From positions 2,311,297 through 2,375,296 of the forward strand of contig NW_020170382.1 in assembly GCF_000524195.1 (NCBI RefSeq): a DNA stretch of 64,000 nt, read 5' to 3'. Under the pieces are notes generated by a model, which was not told the origin of the DNA, searched no databases, and saw nothing but the letters and a program-made list of their open reading frames with translations. The position numbers were made by a program, and so were the translations under genes. This DNA comes from Echinococcus granulosus (lineage: Eukaryota; Platyhelminthes; Cestoda; Cyclophyllidea; Taeniidae). Of this stretch, positions 14,101 through 24,674 are shown piece after piece. Position 1 is the first letter of the stretch, and each line of letters opens with the position of its first letter.

Positions 14101-17100
14101 ACGATCACCTTGTTCACACGACAAATAATTTCATACTTCCGCATTCACCTTTGGCCGCTAAACACCAGTCCCAGCAATAAGTAGTGCATCGTACATTTGA
14201 TAGAGCATTCAACTAGTTCTGAGGATTTTGCATTTATTCTCAATCACCCTTGAGGCCAACCGGTATTCGCCAAAAATATCAGACCACTTTCAGTCGGAAA
14301 TGTTAGCATCACTCTCATTCAAGTCTCTGTCTACCTCTACTGGTTTTGTTCTAAAGCAAAATTTGCGTATTTTCGTGTCACATTTTTCATGTTTCAGGCC
14401 GTCTTCGACTGTGTTTTAAGCTCTCTTCGAAATGTTCTTAACATTCTCATTGTTTTCGTGCTCTTCCAATTCATCTTCGCCGTCATTGCCGTGCAACTGT
14501 TCCAGGGCAAATTCTTCTACTGCAATGACGCCTCAAAATTAACCAAAGAAGAATGTCAGTAAGTCGCATGCAATTACTGTGAGGTTGTCCAAATATCTTT
14601 GCTTTTTTTCTTTATTGGTCTGGTCAGTACTGATATAACAAACAAGTCATGCTTAAGCCGAGGAACTCCGGCTGAATAATTTCACAGAATACCTATTACC
14701 TTTCAGGGGTCAATTTTTTGACTATAACGCAGATGGTGTTCCAACCACGGTTTGGAGAGAATGGAAAGCCCATGGATTCAATTACGATAACGTCTATTAC
14801 GCAATGCTGACACTTTTCACTGTAACCACTGGTGAGGGTTGGCCCGGGTATGTGAAAAATTCACTTTGCGATATTGTGTGCTGCTTGGAAGCATAAAAAG
14901 GTTTAATATTTTTACAGATATTTAGAAAAGTGGTTCAAATCCACTCATATGCTGTTGTAATATCCACATATCTTTAAATTTCAGAGTTCTGAAAAACTCC
15001 ATGGACGCGACACATGTAAATAGGGGACCTCTGGAGGACTATCAACAACAAGTAGCAATCTTTTACATCACCTTCTTTGTTGTGTTCCCCTTCTTCTTCG
15101 TCAATATCTTTGTTGCGTTGATTATTATCACCTTCCAAAAGCAGGGTGAAAATGAACTGATGGATCTGGAGCTGGACAAAAATCAGGTAAGCAAGCTTCC
15201 AATTTTAGAATACGTTATGAATGCCAAGAGTAACCTCCAAATGCCAGTGTGGATAGCTTTAAAATAACGAGTTTGTCGATTGTATCTAAATACAAAGTTG
15301 TATTGCTCGAGGTAAAGTATTGTGTTCTTTTGCTTGACACTGGATTTGGAGACCCTTTGTGCTCACTGCAATGTATTTCATTTACTGTTATTTTTGAATA
15401 GTCTAGCTTTAGTGTTCATTTATGGGGGGAATTGAAAACTTTTAAAAAATCCTAACATTCAATTTTATGCGAAGCTTTAATCCACCATTTAATTGAACAT
15501 TTAACTCCAATAAAAAGATTAGTGAAATGCGCTTTGGTAAACCACTAAGCGTAATGTTTTTTGATTCTGTTTTGCCCCCATCATCAGACGTTTTTCCATT
15601 CTTTTTACCTAAAAAGTGGAAATGCCCAAGACAAAAGAATAAGCCATATTTGTCACAGCTACACAAACATGTCCCGACTTGCTGCCAAAATCTCATTCCC
15701 ACTTTTAAATAAATGCATTGATAACTGAATGACAAGAGAGATGTTAGTTCCGTCAGGTGACCCAACAGACTTCTGGACTGCTCCAAACTAACGAAAAATG
15801 AGTAAATCATTCAGTATGCTCGTGTCCGCTAAGAAGAACTAAGTCACGCCATTTTATCTGGTCGTATATGCCTATCACTACTACTTTTGGTGCTCTACGT
15901 CACAGAAACGTTGCGTGGACTTTGCTATCAATGCTCATCCTCTGTGTCGCTATATGCCAAAGAACAAGCGCTCGTGGAAGTATCGCATTTGGCGTCTGGT
16001 TGTGTCGACACCCTTCGAGTACTACATCATGGTGATGATTGCACTCAACACACTGATCCTCATGATGAAGGTAAGTGATTCAACCTTGCAGTCCACAAAG
16101 GAATCATCCATGGCGCTACTAGATAAGAGGTGCTCTACGGAATGTAGTTTGTTAATTTAAGAATTCCCAAAGAACACGCCATCCCACCTGTACACGCTTT
16201 TTTGTGCCAATTCCACTGTCATTTATACTCCCAAATCTCAATAGATTAGGCACAATAAATGACATCTCAAAATGTGCATAATGCGTGTATCAAAATTTCC
16301 AACGATACCCTTAGATCCAATGGAAACACCATGCTAAGTATTTCAAGGCAAGCAATTATTAATAAATTAGGTAGAATTATACCAATTTGGAATTTGAAAT
16401 TGAGGATTTGCTTCTTCCCTGCCTTCTTTTTCTTCCAGTATCATCGACAAGAGAGGAGACCTTCTGTGGCAACGAATATTGACACGGCTCAGCAAAACTA
16501 CCACAACTACTGCAACACACTAATATTTCTAAATTCTGCCTTCACCATCATGTTCTCCGTAGAGTGTGTTCTCAAAATCATGGCGTTCGGACCGAAGGTA
16601 AGTGCAGTAAAATTTCAACTTTTCAGCACTAACGCCTATCTGCTATTAGTCGACTTTTTCCGCGTTTTCTAAGCATTGACTTCAATGAAAAATGAACAAG
16701 CCCTTACTTTGATGTAACATTTGAGATATGGAGTATGATCTTCTTTCTAGTAATTTAAAAAACAAGTCCAATTTCATGAATGTTTTCAGGTTTGGACTTA
16801 GGGGTTATAATATTTTTAAAATAATTTGTTGCAAGGGTCGCAAGACCTGTTCCCTGAATGTTTTTTCCGTTTATTCTCATTAATAGTGCATAAGTTAAAA
16901 GTGGTGGAAATGAGCTTTTAGATTTCTTTGGGATTTATTCCAAAATCGCAATTGAGTTCGAAGTCTTTTATGGGATACTTACTTGCCTTGCGTTACCAGC
17001 GCTTCAATTTGTCTCAGTGTTTTAAACCACCTCACAAATAACACCACCGCCTTATCCCATAATTCATGATAAAACATTCAATTGGTTTATTAATAAATGG

Positions 17101-20100
17101 TTACTTAAGTACTTCTTTGTGTTGTTTTTATTTTGAAGTAAGTTAGACTTGCCGTTATGTTGGATAAACTTTACTTAAAACTTGGCAAATAAGCTCGACG
17201 GTTTTGCATTTTCGAACGTAATGCGGGTAAAAGTTACTATCCTAGTTTGATTTTCCAACAAGATCTAACAGAATGTTTGATGCAAGTTACCCAAAGGAAA
17301 CTTGTAATACGGTTTGGCCATTACAAATTTTTATCAAAAAATCTTCTTCCGTCAAAAAGCTTAAAAATGTTCAACAACTTTCTACAAATGTTGGATTTGT
17401 TATTTCTCACTGATTAACCTCACGGAAATTAAGGCTTTAGAAGCTCCTGGAAGGCTACTTTTTGTTACAGAATTACTTTCGCGACCGATGGAACATTTTC
17501 GACTTCATCACGGTGATAGGTAGCATCACAGATGTTCTGGTTTCTGAACTTCAGGTGAGACCAGCTTGATATGCTATCTGCCCTGGGACCTGCTTTTGTG
17601 GTCTAAGCTATACATCCTCGTTACCTTCTTCTCTAGCAATCAGCATTTTTAAGTCTTGGTTTCCTACGACTCTTCCGAGCAGCGCGTTTGATCAAGCTTC
17701 TTCGACAGGGCTACACAGTGCGCATCCTCCTGTGGACGTTCATTCAGTCGGTGAAAGCATTGCCTTATGTCTGCCTCCTAATTGTCATTCTCTTCTTTAT
17801 CTATTGCATCATCGGCATGCAGGTGAGTAAAATGCCCTGTCCTGCGTGACCCCTTCCTTCCGGGTTTTTGCCGTAATGAGACACGCCTCTTAACATTTTT
17901 TCAGGTTTTTGGAAACATAAAAAATGATCCAATGACGCAGATGAATAACCACAACAACTTCCAGACTTTTGGAAGCGGTATCCTGCTCCTCTTTAGGTAA
18001 GCCAATCAAGATATAAACTATGCTGATGCAAAATAGGAATTTGAAATAAATTATTTGGAGCAATTTGATGATATTGGTGCTTTTAGAACTTCGAAACTCG
18101 TTAATTTTTAAGTAATTAAGATTTAGTTAATATACGATACATAGATGGTGGTGGCCACATCATTTATGTACATTGATCCAGTGTGTCAACCTGTGGTAAA
18201 AGTGGTGATCCTCCCCCTCCTTGGCGATGAGCACAGGATTCGCAATTTCGAACTGCTTTTTAGTAATTTACCAACTTCTCTAAATGTCAAGACGTACGTT
18301 TTTATTCGCAAACGCAATTTTTACCTATATTTGCAGATGATATGTTTCTGTAGATACGAAAACATTCTATTTTGAAGTATTCACAAAATAACTTACGGAA
18401 GTACTTTAGGTAACAATGGTGCGACACCCAAAAATACCTTATGAATGAATGAAAGGGCAAATAATTTCTGCTTGCTGCTATACCGATCTGCCAAGTGTTT
18501 GTTGCTATTAACCGAAACGATTCTAGGCCAAACGAAAGAAGAGAATGCTTTGCATTTCTCAGGCATTCGCATTGGCATGCTCCGATTTCCAGTGATAGCA
18601 ATGAAGGATCGGACGAAAATTCAAGGTCAAACTTGCCTTGACGACAGATTAATTGAGAAATGACGGGTTCAGTGAGAATATTCGAAATGTGTGACTTTTT
18701 GGGGCGACCTTGGGTGAAAATTTGATCACCAATTAAATGAAATTGAAAGGTTTATTCGATGTAACGAATGTGCTCTGGAAATCCTTTTCACACTTGCGTC
18801 TTAGCAGAAAGCAGGTGCCGCACTCGAAGGGTCGTCCATCTGCTACAATTACTGATCCAATTTAGACATGTTTAAAGGATATCACCGAAGAGGCGGGCAG
18901 TACCGAAGGAATGATTTGTGTTTTTGATTGATGATTGGCAGGTGTGCAACTGGCGAGAATTGGCAGGAGGTGATGCTAGACTGCGACGCGGGTCGGGAGT
19001 GCGAGGGCTCCGGTACATCGTGCGGCAGCAAGACAACTTACCTCTACTTCGTTACCTTCATCTTCCTCTCAGCCTTTCTCATGCTGAATCTATTCGTGGC
19101 CGTTATCATGGACAACTTTGACTACCTCACACGCGACTCCTCCATCCTCGGGCCTCACCACCTCGATGAATTTGTACGCGTTTGGGCTGAGTACGATCCC
19201 ACCGCTCGGTAAGTCATTCACTCCTGCCTTTTCGTGCAATCACTCATCATGGTAGAGAGTGACTATTCCTTAAACATGAGTTCCCTGAAGACACTGAAGA
19301 TCACACCAGTCTATAAGCAGGTTTGTCATCAACACACAGAAGGGATACGAGATTTTTACAAGTGATATAAACGTAGTTCCACGTCCCTTGAGTGGTAGTA
19401 GAATTGCAGGAGATTTCGTGCTTTTACGGTGAAAAGTAATCTAAACTCTTAGGGAAGTGGTTAACCAACAAATAATATACTTACTTCATGGTATTTTTAA
19501 GCGACCTAAGCCATCTATCAAGACTCCCTTTTTTTTCGACATTTAAGTTCTTTTCAAAGCATCGTTGCGGTCTTTTGTGAATAGAATAAGACCTAGGATT
19601 CTGGTTGTACTGGAAAAGATGGTATTGTAACAAGGTGCGAAGTAAATTGGTGATGTTAAAACAATTGGTCAAAACTTTCCGTTTACTGTTATAAGTCCGA
19701 TAAGCTAACCATTTTAATCGTCGACTCTTGCAGCGGTCGCATACATCACACCGATATGTACGAAATGTTACGAAATATGGAACCGCCTGTTGGTTTCGGG
19801 AAGAAATGCCCTTACCGACTAGCCTACAGGGTTAGTGCTTTTCACACATTTTCGTTGAATACCATTTTCATTCGAAATTAATCTTACTGCACTCCGTATC
19901 CATCCGTTTGCAGAAACTCATCCGTATGAATATGCCCGTCGATGACAACGGAACAGTGCACTTTACAACCACCCTTTTCGCGTTGATTCGTGAGTCGCTA
20001 AGCATTAAAATGGGACCGGCAGAGATTATGGACCAGCGTGACAACGAACTGCGCTATAGCCTACTCAAACTCTGGCCCGTGCAAGCCAAACGTATGATGA

Positions 20101-23100
20101 ACATTCTTGTCCCACCGGACTCAGGTAAGCCTACTTAGTTTTAGTTGGAGCAAATGTCACTTATTTCTTTTCAATTAGAACAGTAATATAGTGGGATCAA
20201 ATAAAAGAACCTGGTAACTTTCTAAACTGATTGTGCAGTTAATTAAAAGAAGGTTATCCACTTTCCATGTCCTCACTAAACCACCCTTCTCCTAAAACAA
20301 GTTTTCAGACTCCTTGATAATCCTTCAGTTGCTTATAGTATCTTCTTATTTTTCATGCGGACGATTTTTCGTCAATTTACTGACTACCTGTCTGTATGTG
20401 CTCCAACTCACTACTTAATAATCTGATTTTCATTGGTTAAACGTATGACGACTTTTGAATAGTTCAACCTTTGCTCGAGAGTATAAGCTTCGTAAGGCGT
20501 GGTTTAATTCCGATGTGTTATCTGTGCGAACTTATTAAGACACCGGCAACGTAAGTATCATTTGTTTCCTTTGCGGTTTTCATATCTTACTGGCAGAAGG
20601 TTCAGTAGTTGTTTTTTTTGGTAGTTATTGTTCACAAGTGACTTCTAGTCTACTTATGAGGTCGCGAGTAGCATGCTTAAACTATTTTACGGTTAACAGA
20701 GCTCGTCTATCACAAGATGACAGTCGGAAAGATTTACGCAGGCCTGCTGATTCTCGAAAATTATCGACTCTCCAAACATCCTCAAGGCAAAGACCAATCG
20801 GTGAGCTGCGTTTTAACCACTGGACGAGATTTTCCCAAGTCAAATTACTCAATTTTAAGGATTATCCGCTGTAATTTGAGAAAATTTAAATGAGTGCATT
20901 ATTACGTTTTTCAAATAATTATTCACTGATTTACGACCGGTTGGCAAAAACCAGCCGCTACTGCCGAAAGGAGCCGTTATTTAATGATTTAATGCAGCCA
21001 TGTAACCATTTGAAAATGCTGAAACATTGAAAAATTTGGCATCATTACAGCTGTCACCAGTGAGCAGTTCATCCTCAAGTGGATCGAAGGTAGTCTGCCC
21101 CTATCCGAGAATACTTACTTACCGCCTTATCAATTACTAATGCTACTATAACTGCTGATATTACTGCTGCTGCTACCACCACTACTACTACTACTTATAT
21201 TAGAGCTCTGTTTGTGCATTTGGGCATGCAATATTTCTCATTTTTACTTATCGCATCAACCACTGATTTATTTGCCACTCTGGTGCACTTTTGCATGCCT
21301 ACTTAGCGGACTTATTGTTCGTACCACTGCTACCGGTACCATCGTACCCTTCTACTAATCTGACCTGTGTGTGTTTGATATGTCTGTTTACGTCTGACCT
21401 TTTTGCACACACATGCACAGACTCCGGACTTTCTGACAGAGACCTCCACCAACGTTCCAAGGCCACACCTTCTTTCAAGGCTCCAGGTCTGGTGAATAAT
21501 ATCATCGACGCAAAAAAAAATATGCCAGAAGGGAACTCTTAGGCGTCTAGTCCACTCTGTGCGTGTTTGTGTTTCAGTCGCTGTGTTCGTATGTGCTTGT
21601 GCCGACTGGCGGTTATCGCCTCCGATTTGTCAATTCAGTAACCTAGACAGCGCATGCCCCACTCCCTGGCGGCTGGAGTTACCCCTTACTCCACCCAACC
21701 CCCTTTTAGCGCATAATTGCCTTTTGTCTCTTCTATTGCTTAGAAATCGGCTGACCTTCTGGCTCGGTTTTTCGGTGCCGTCACCCACAATGTACATCGA
21801 TCAGCCAGGAACTCGGAGACCGAAGACGACTCTCTTCAGTAAGTTGAATAGTGACGGACCGCTTTTCGTCTACGGTGAGTGAGAACTTGAAAATGTCATG
21901 TTTCCCTTTTCAGCACTGGAAGTCGTTGGAAATCACCCAAGGAGGTCGTTAGCAAACGTCCTACGAAGGTACACTATTCATAATCCTCTCCCGTAGTGGA
22001 TAATCTGTACTTTTCTCTAAAAAGGCCACCGATGACTTCATAAGCTTATTGTTAAATAATCGGTTTCGTCTTTAGGTGCTTCTGAAATAACTTTAAAGGA
22101 AAATGTTGCGAATAATAATAGCTTCTTAGCCATTTCAAGTCGACAATTTAAACAGACTTAATTTTTAAATGCAAACTCCTTACTTTCAACAAAGTTTTAT
22201 TGCGATTTGATTGCTGCCAAAATCAAGAACCCATTTAAGCATTCAATATATTTCCCAAATATTCCTCCGAACGTGTGGTGATGCGCGCTTTGTGTCGCGC
22301 TAAGCTATTCTAATGAATTGTTTGTTGACCTTCATTCTTATTTTCTGTGGTAATTATGCATGCGATGTGCAATCTCTCGACACTAGGTGTTGGTAGTATT
22401 TATCTGCAACTCATTTTTCTCAAATCTAGAAAGTTCCTTATCCTTAAGTTTACATTTCATCCTGTCATTATGCATAACCTTGCTGTTACCCTGTCAGTGT
22501 TAAAGAAAGAGCCTCAGTTACTGTCAAAAACTTTTGAGTGGTCCAAGTGGCCTCGTAGGAGGTTACAAAACAAGCGTTTCTGCACTACCATACTCCCAAT
22601 TTGTGACAGCATACGACAAGTTGGTGTACAGCATGAGGGCAAACATTTGAATCGGCACCATTTTTGAAGAAGAAATGTATTTAAGGATCTGATGGATCAA
22701 TTTAAAAATAGTGTTTCACTTCCTACTTTTGTTGCAAAATAAACATTAGTAGAGCTAAAGAACGTTAGTATTTTGTTACAATAGTAACAAAGGCAAGGTT
22801 TAGCATTATCGCTAGAGTCGGTGCCAAAGGAGTGTACCCTCATTCACATTTTTAAGTCAAATAAAATTCGATTTCTTTTGAAGTAGGAGGATTATAACGT
22901 AATGCAGTGCCTAGCAAGAAACTCATCTGATGCTTGAAAGCTGCATTATTGCTGGATATATGATGAGGAATACAAATTTGTAAAAAATTGTTTATTATAA
23001 ATCCGCAGGACATTTCGACTGTAAATGCGGTTGAAATGTCGGAGCCTCCTATACCTGGAACGTCGATAACCTTAAAGACCTATGCTATAGCGTAGCATGC

Positions 23101-24674
23101 TTATTTATAATAATCTACTTAAATGCTTTATAAGGCACTCTTTCCTTCGCGGTCTTGCTAGTGCAAACTTAGTAGCGTGTCGTTGAATAATAAGCATTTA
23201 AGTATGGAACTTCTTGGCTTGACTATAGAACCCTCTGATGAGCAACAGTGCAAAGAGTGCAGACTCACAACAGTCTCTGAAGGCGAGAGCAACGCCACCT
23301 CGAGCGGTAGTCAGTGCAGCAGCGGAGGTGGAGAGAGCGCCATCTCGAAGCAGTGACCTCTCCTTCATCGAAGAGGAGGAAGAGGAGGAGGTGGCAGCTA
23401 AGACGTCAGTGGTGCAGGAGCCACTGGAACCCGTGCGCAGCGTGCCAAGCTGTCGTCTCGCCAGTCGCCCTATAGCCACGTACCCGCCTGCCGCCAAGGC
23501 CTGGCGCCGCGGTGGCGGCAGCGTTTGCGGACGAGAGGTGGCGCCGCGCTCGCGCTTTCACATGCTGCAACCCTATCACCGCTATCAGTATCACGGGGGT
23601 CGTGACCTCTCCACTTCCTACCACGGCATGATCACCTCGGGCGAGAAGCGGCCCCATGACATGTCGGAAAGCATTTCTCTCGGGGCACAGAAGACCCACT
23701 CACCTGACGATGGCGGTGGAAGGAGCCCAATTCAACCACCTGCTCCCAAACGCATCATTCTCTCGGAATTCAGCAAGTCGGAGGACTTCAGTAGTGGTGG
23801 TAGGCAGAGTTCTCACAATTACTTTATTTAATTTTATGATTTATAATATTCTTCGGCTTCTCTAGTTTCTCTACCTCAAACCCAAGCTACAGGTCTGCGT
23901 TCACGCCAGCGTTTCTCCCCTGCGTGGCAATTGAACCCTGTGGGATGCTACCCAGTGTCTCGTATCTCTAATCTTGACAACCCCGTCCGATTCTTCCACT
24001 CTTCCAGAAGATTCAATGACCCCTTCTTCAACGCTACCTCCTCCTCCGCATTTCGCACGACCCGTGAAGAGGCCATGGGAGAGTATGGGTCATCAAAATA
24101 TCTCCACGACTACACCAATGCCCCTTGCGTTGTTGTCGCAAAACCACCATTTTCGCTAATGCCTCCACTGAAAGACCCACAGAATTACAGCCCAAGTGTT
24201 CTTCATCGTGGAGATGACAGCATTTTGGCTACCAGGAGACCCCTTTATATCAACTTCCCCAAGCTTGAGCACTCTCCAACTGGCTCAACAGAGATTTACA
24301 CTGATTTTTTGGAGGAGGCAATGTTGGATCAGGAAAAACTGTCATCCCCATTGCGGGCCTCTGTACTGCGGCCGACAATGCCGCCACCTTTCTATGAACC
24401 AATAGATCCAGTGGGTCAGGGAGGAAGTTTATTGAACGCCTTCACCCCGCCAACCCCGCCCCTACCACCTCAGCGGTCGGTGAACAGGTCGCTAGACTCT
24501 ATCCTCCTTCGAATGAGAGCCGCCAGCCAACACCATCAGCCCCTAACCCACCACCAGCAGTTGGTTGTGGAAACTAATAGACCTACTTTCTATAGCCCTC
24601 ACCACTTTCAACACCGACACCAACAAGGCGATCACCCCTACAACCACCACTATTACCGATACCACCTGCCTTAG
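556..24674 (+). CDS. Cav2: Cav2-type voltage-gated calcium channel alpha-1 subunit (5'-partial)
   Basis: Pore-forming subunit of a plasma-membrane voltage-gated Ca2+ channel (non-L, Cav2 class; presynaptic in other animals). Thirty-one exons read through in one consistent frame (about 1614 residues): 556-668, 1298-1410, 1584-1715, 3310-3382, 3761-3881, 5071-5171, 6238-6311, 6626-6714, 6863-6989, 9663-9852, 10230-10336, 10540-10560, 13153-13261, 14398-14558, 14707-14847, 14985-15186, 15906-16070, 16439-16597, 17471-17554, 17637-17822, 17905-17996, 18942-19208, 19734-19830, 19914-20124, 20700-20800, 21051-21089, 21421-21486, 21744-21838, 21914-21968, 23229-23799, 23893-24674. Pore glutamates are present in repeats II, III and IV. 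The Cav2 call rests on [19 protein letters not shown] in IIS3-S4, [16 protein letters not shown] before IIIS1, and [12 protein letters not shown] after IVS6. Repeat I, IIS1 and the beta-binding site lie left of the window. Exons 6238-6311 and 6626-6714 (variable linker) rest on phase and splice sites only. Which flatworm Cav2 paralogue this is cannot be told. Confidence 0.96.
6238..6989 (+). other. Cav2 II-III cytoplasmic linker exons
   Basis: Three exons (6238-6311, 6626-6714, 6863-6989) bridge repeats II and III. The last is certain, because it ends in the conserved pre-IIIS1 segment [16 protein letters not shown]. The first two were chosen because their acceptors, donors (gtgggt, gtgagt) and phases (2 then 1) join 5171 to 6863 without a stop. 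The first starts [14 protein letters not shown], as expected just after IIS6. About 125 residues separate IIS6 from IIIS1, much less than in vertebrate Cav2 channels. An additional cassette exon in the introns cannot be excluded. Confidence 0.7.
6990..9662. other. Long Cav2 intron
   Basis: A 2.7-kb intron between the pre-IIIS1 exon and the IIIS1 exon. Only short unconnected ORFs are present and none resembles a known protein. The segment 8100-8400 is visibly less AT-rich than its surroundings and may be old repeat sequence, but I could not assign it. Confidence 0.6.
11320..11419. other. Assembly gap (100 Ns)
   Basis: Exactly 100 ambiguous bases within the channel intron 10561-13152, a conventional placeholder for a gap of unknown length. 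The right flank (11420-12700) is repeat-like, which probably explains the failed assembly. Splice phase is preserved across the intron, so no coding exon need be missing. Confidence 0.97.
12270..12700. repeat. Diverged dispersed repeat, copy 1 (in a Cav2 intron)
   Basis: Matches 49650-50170 in the same orientation through many short identical blocks in the same order. Examples are ATTCAGTTTGTAGAGCA (12469 here), a CGATAGAC block and a CTTTATGTTG block. By eye the identity is roughly 60-65 percent. No terminal repeats or intact ORF are visible, so this looks like a decayed transposable-element fragment. The repeat may extend left toward the assembly gap, where the sequence is similarly GC-richer than the rest of the intron. 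Confidence 0.65.
15906..19208 (+). other. Cav2 repeat IV exons
   Basis: 15906-16070 encodes the III-IV linker and IVS1 ([18 protein letters not shown]). 16439-16597 encodes S2 ([15 protein letters not shown]). 17471-17554 encodes S3 ([15 protein letters not shown]). 17637-17822 encodes the S4 sensor and S5 ([23 protein letters not shown]). 17905-17996 encodes the turret. 18942-19208 carries the filter CATGENW (glutamate codon 18955-18957), S6 ([15 protein letters not shown]) and the start of the EF-hand-like region. The IV filter context, [13 protein letters not shown], resembles the L-type version more than vertebrate Cav2, although the rest of the protein is Cav2-like. Confidence 0.95.
19734..24674 (+). 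other. Cav2 cytoplasmic C-terminal tail exons
   Basis: 19734-19830 and 19914-20124 complete the EF-hand-like and pre-IQ region ([17 protein letters not shown]). 20700-20800 carries the IQ-like calmodulin site ([17 protein letters not shown]). Two short phase-0 exons follow (21051-21089, Ser-rich; 21421-21486), then 21744-21838 and 21914-21968. The tail ends with two long low-complexity exons: 23229-23799 (a seven-Glu run near 23370-23395) and 23893-24674 (Pro-rich [11 protein letters not shown], then a His/Gln/Tyr-rich end, terminating YRYHLP). The Cys-terminated PDZ ligand of vertebrate Cav2 is absent. Confidence 0.9.
21160..21197. repeat. Short CTG/CTA trinucleotide repeat
   Basis: An imperfect trinucleotide tract (ctgctgctaccaccactac, continuing as repeated act) in the Cav2 intron between the 21051-21089 and 21421-21486 exons. 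It is a simple-sequence repeat that could vary in length between individuals. Confidence 0.7.

Larger units (their letters stand above)
9663..15186 (+). other. Cav2 repeat III exons, including a 21-nt microexon
   Basis: 9663-9852 encodes IIIS1-S2 ([24 protein letters not shown]). 10230-10336 encodes S3 ([16 protein letters not shown]). 10540-10560 is a 21-nt microexon in the S3-S4 loop. 13153-13261 is the S4 sensor ([16 protein letters not shown]). 14398-14558 is S5 ([15 protein letters not shown]). 14707-14847 is the pore loop with filter TTGEGWP (glutamate codon 14834-14836). 14985-15186 is S6 ([16 protein letters not shown]). All junction phases agree. The 2.6-kb intron after the microexon contains the assembly gap. 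Confidence 0.95.

Noticed and set aside
23232..23260. Hammerhead-ribozyme-like core CTGATGAG
   Set aside because: No GAAA core or helices follow; the sequence is coding (start of a Cav2 exon). Other CTGATGA hits on both strands also lack the partner motif.
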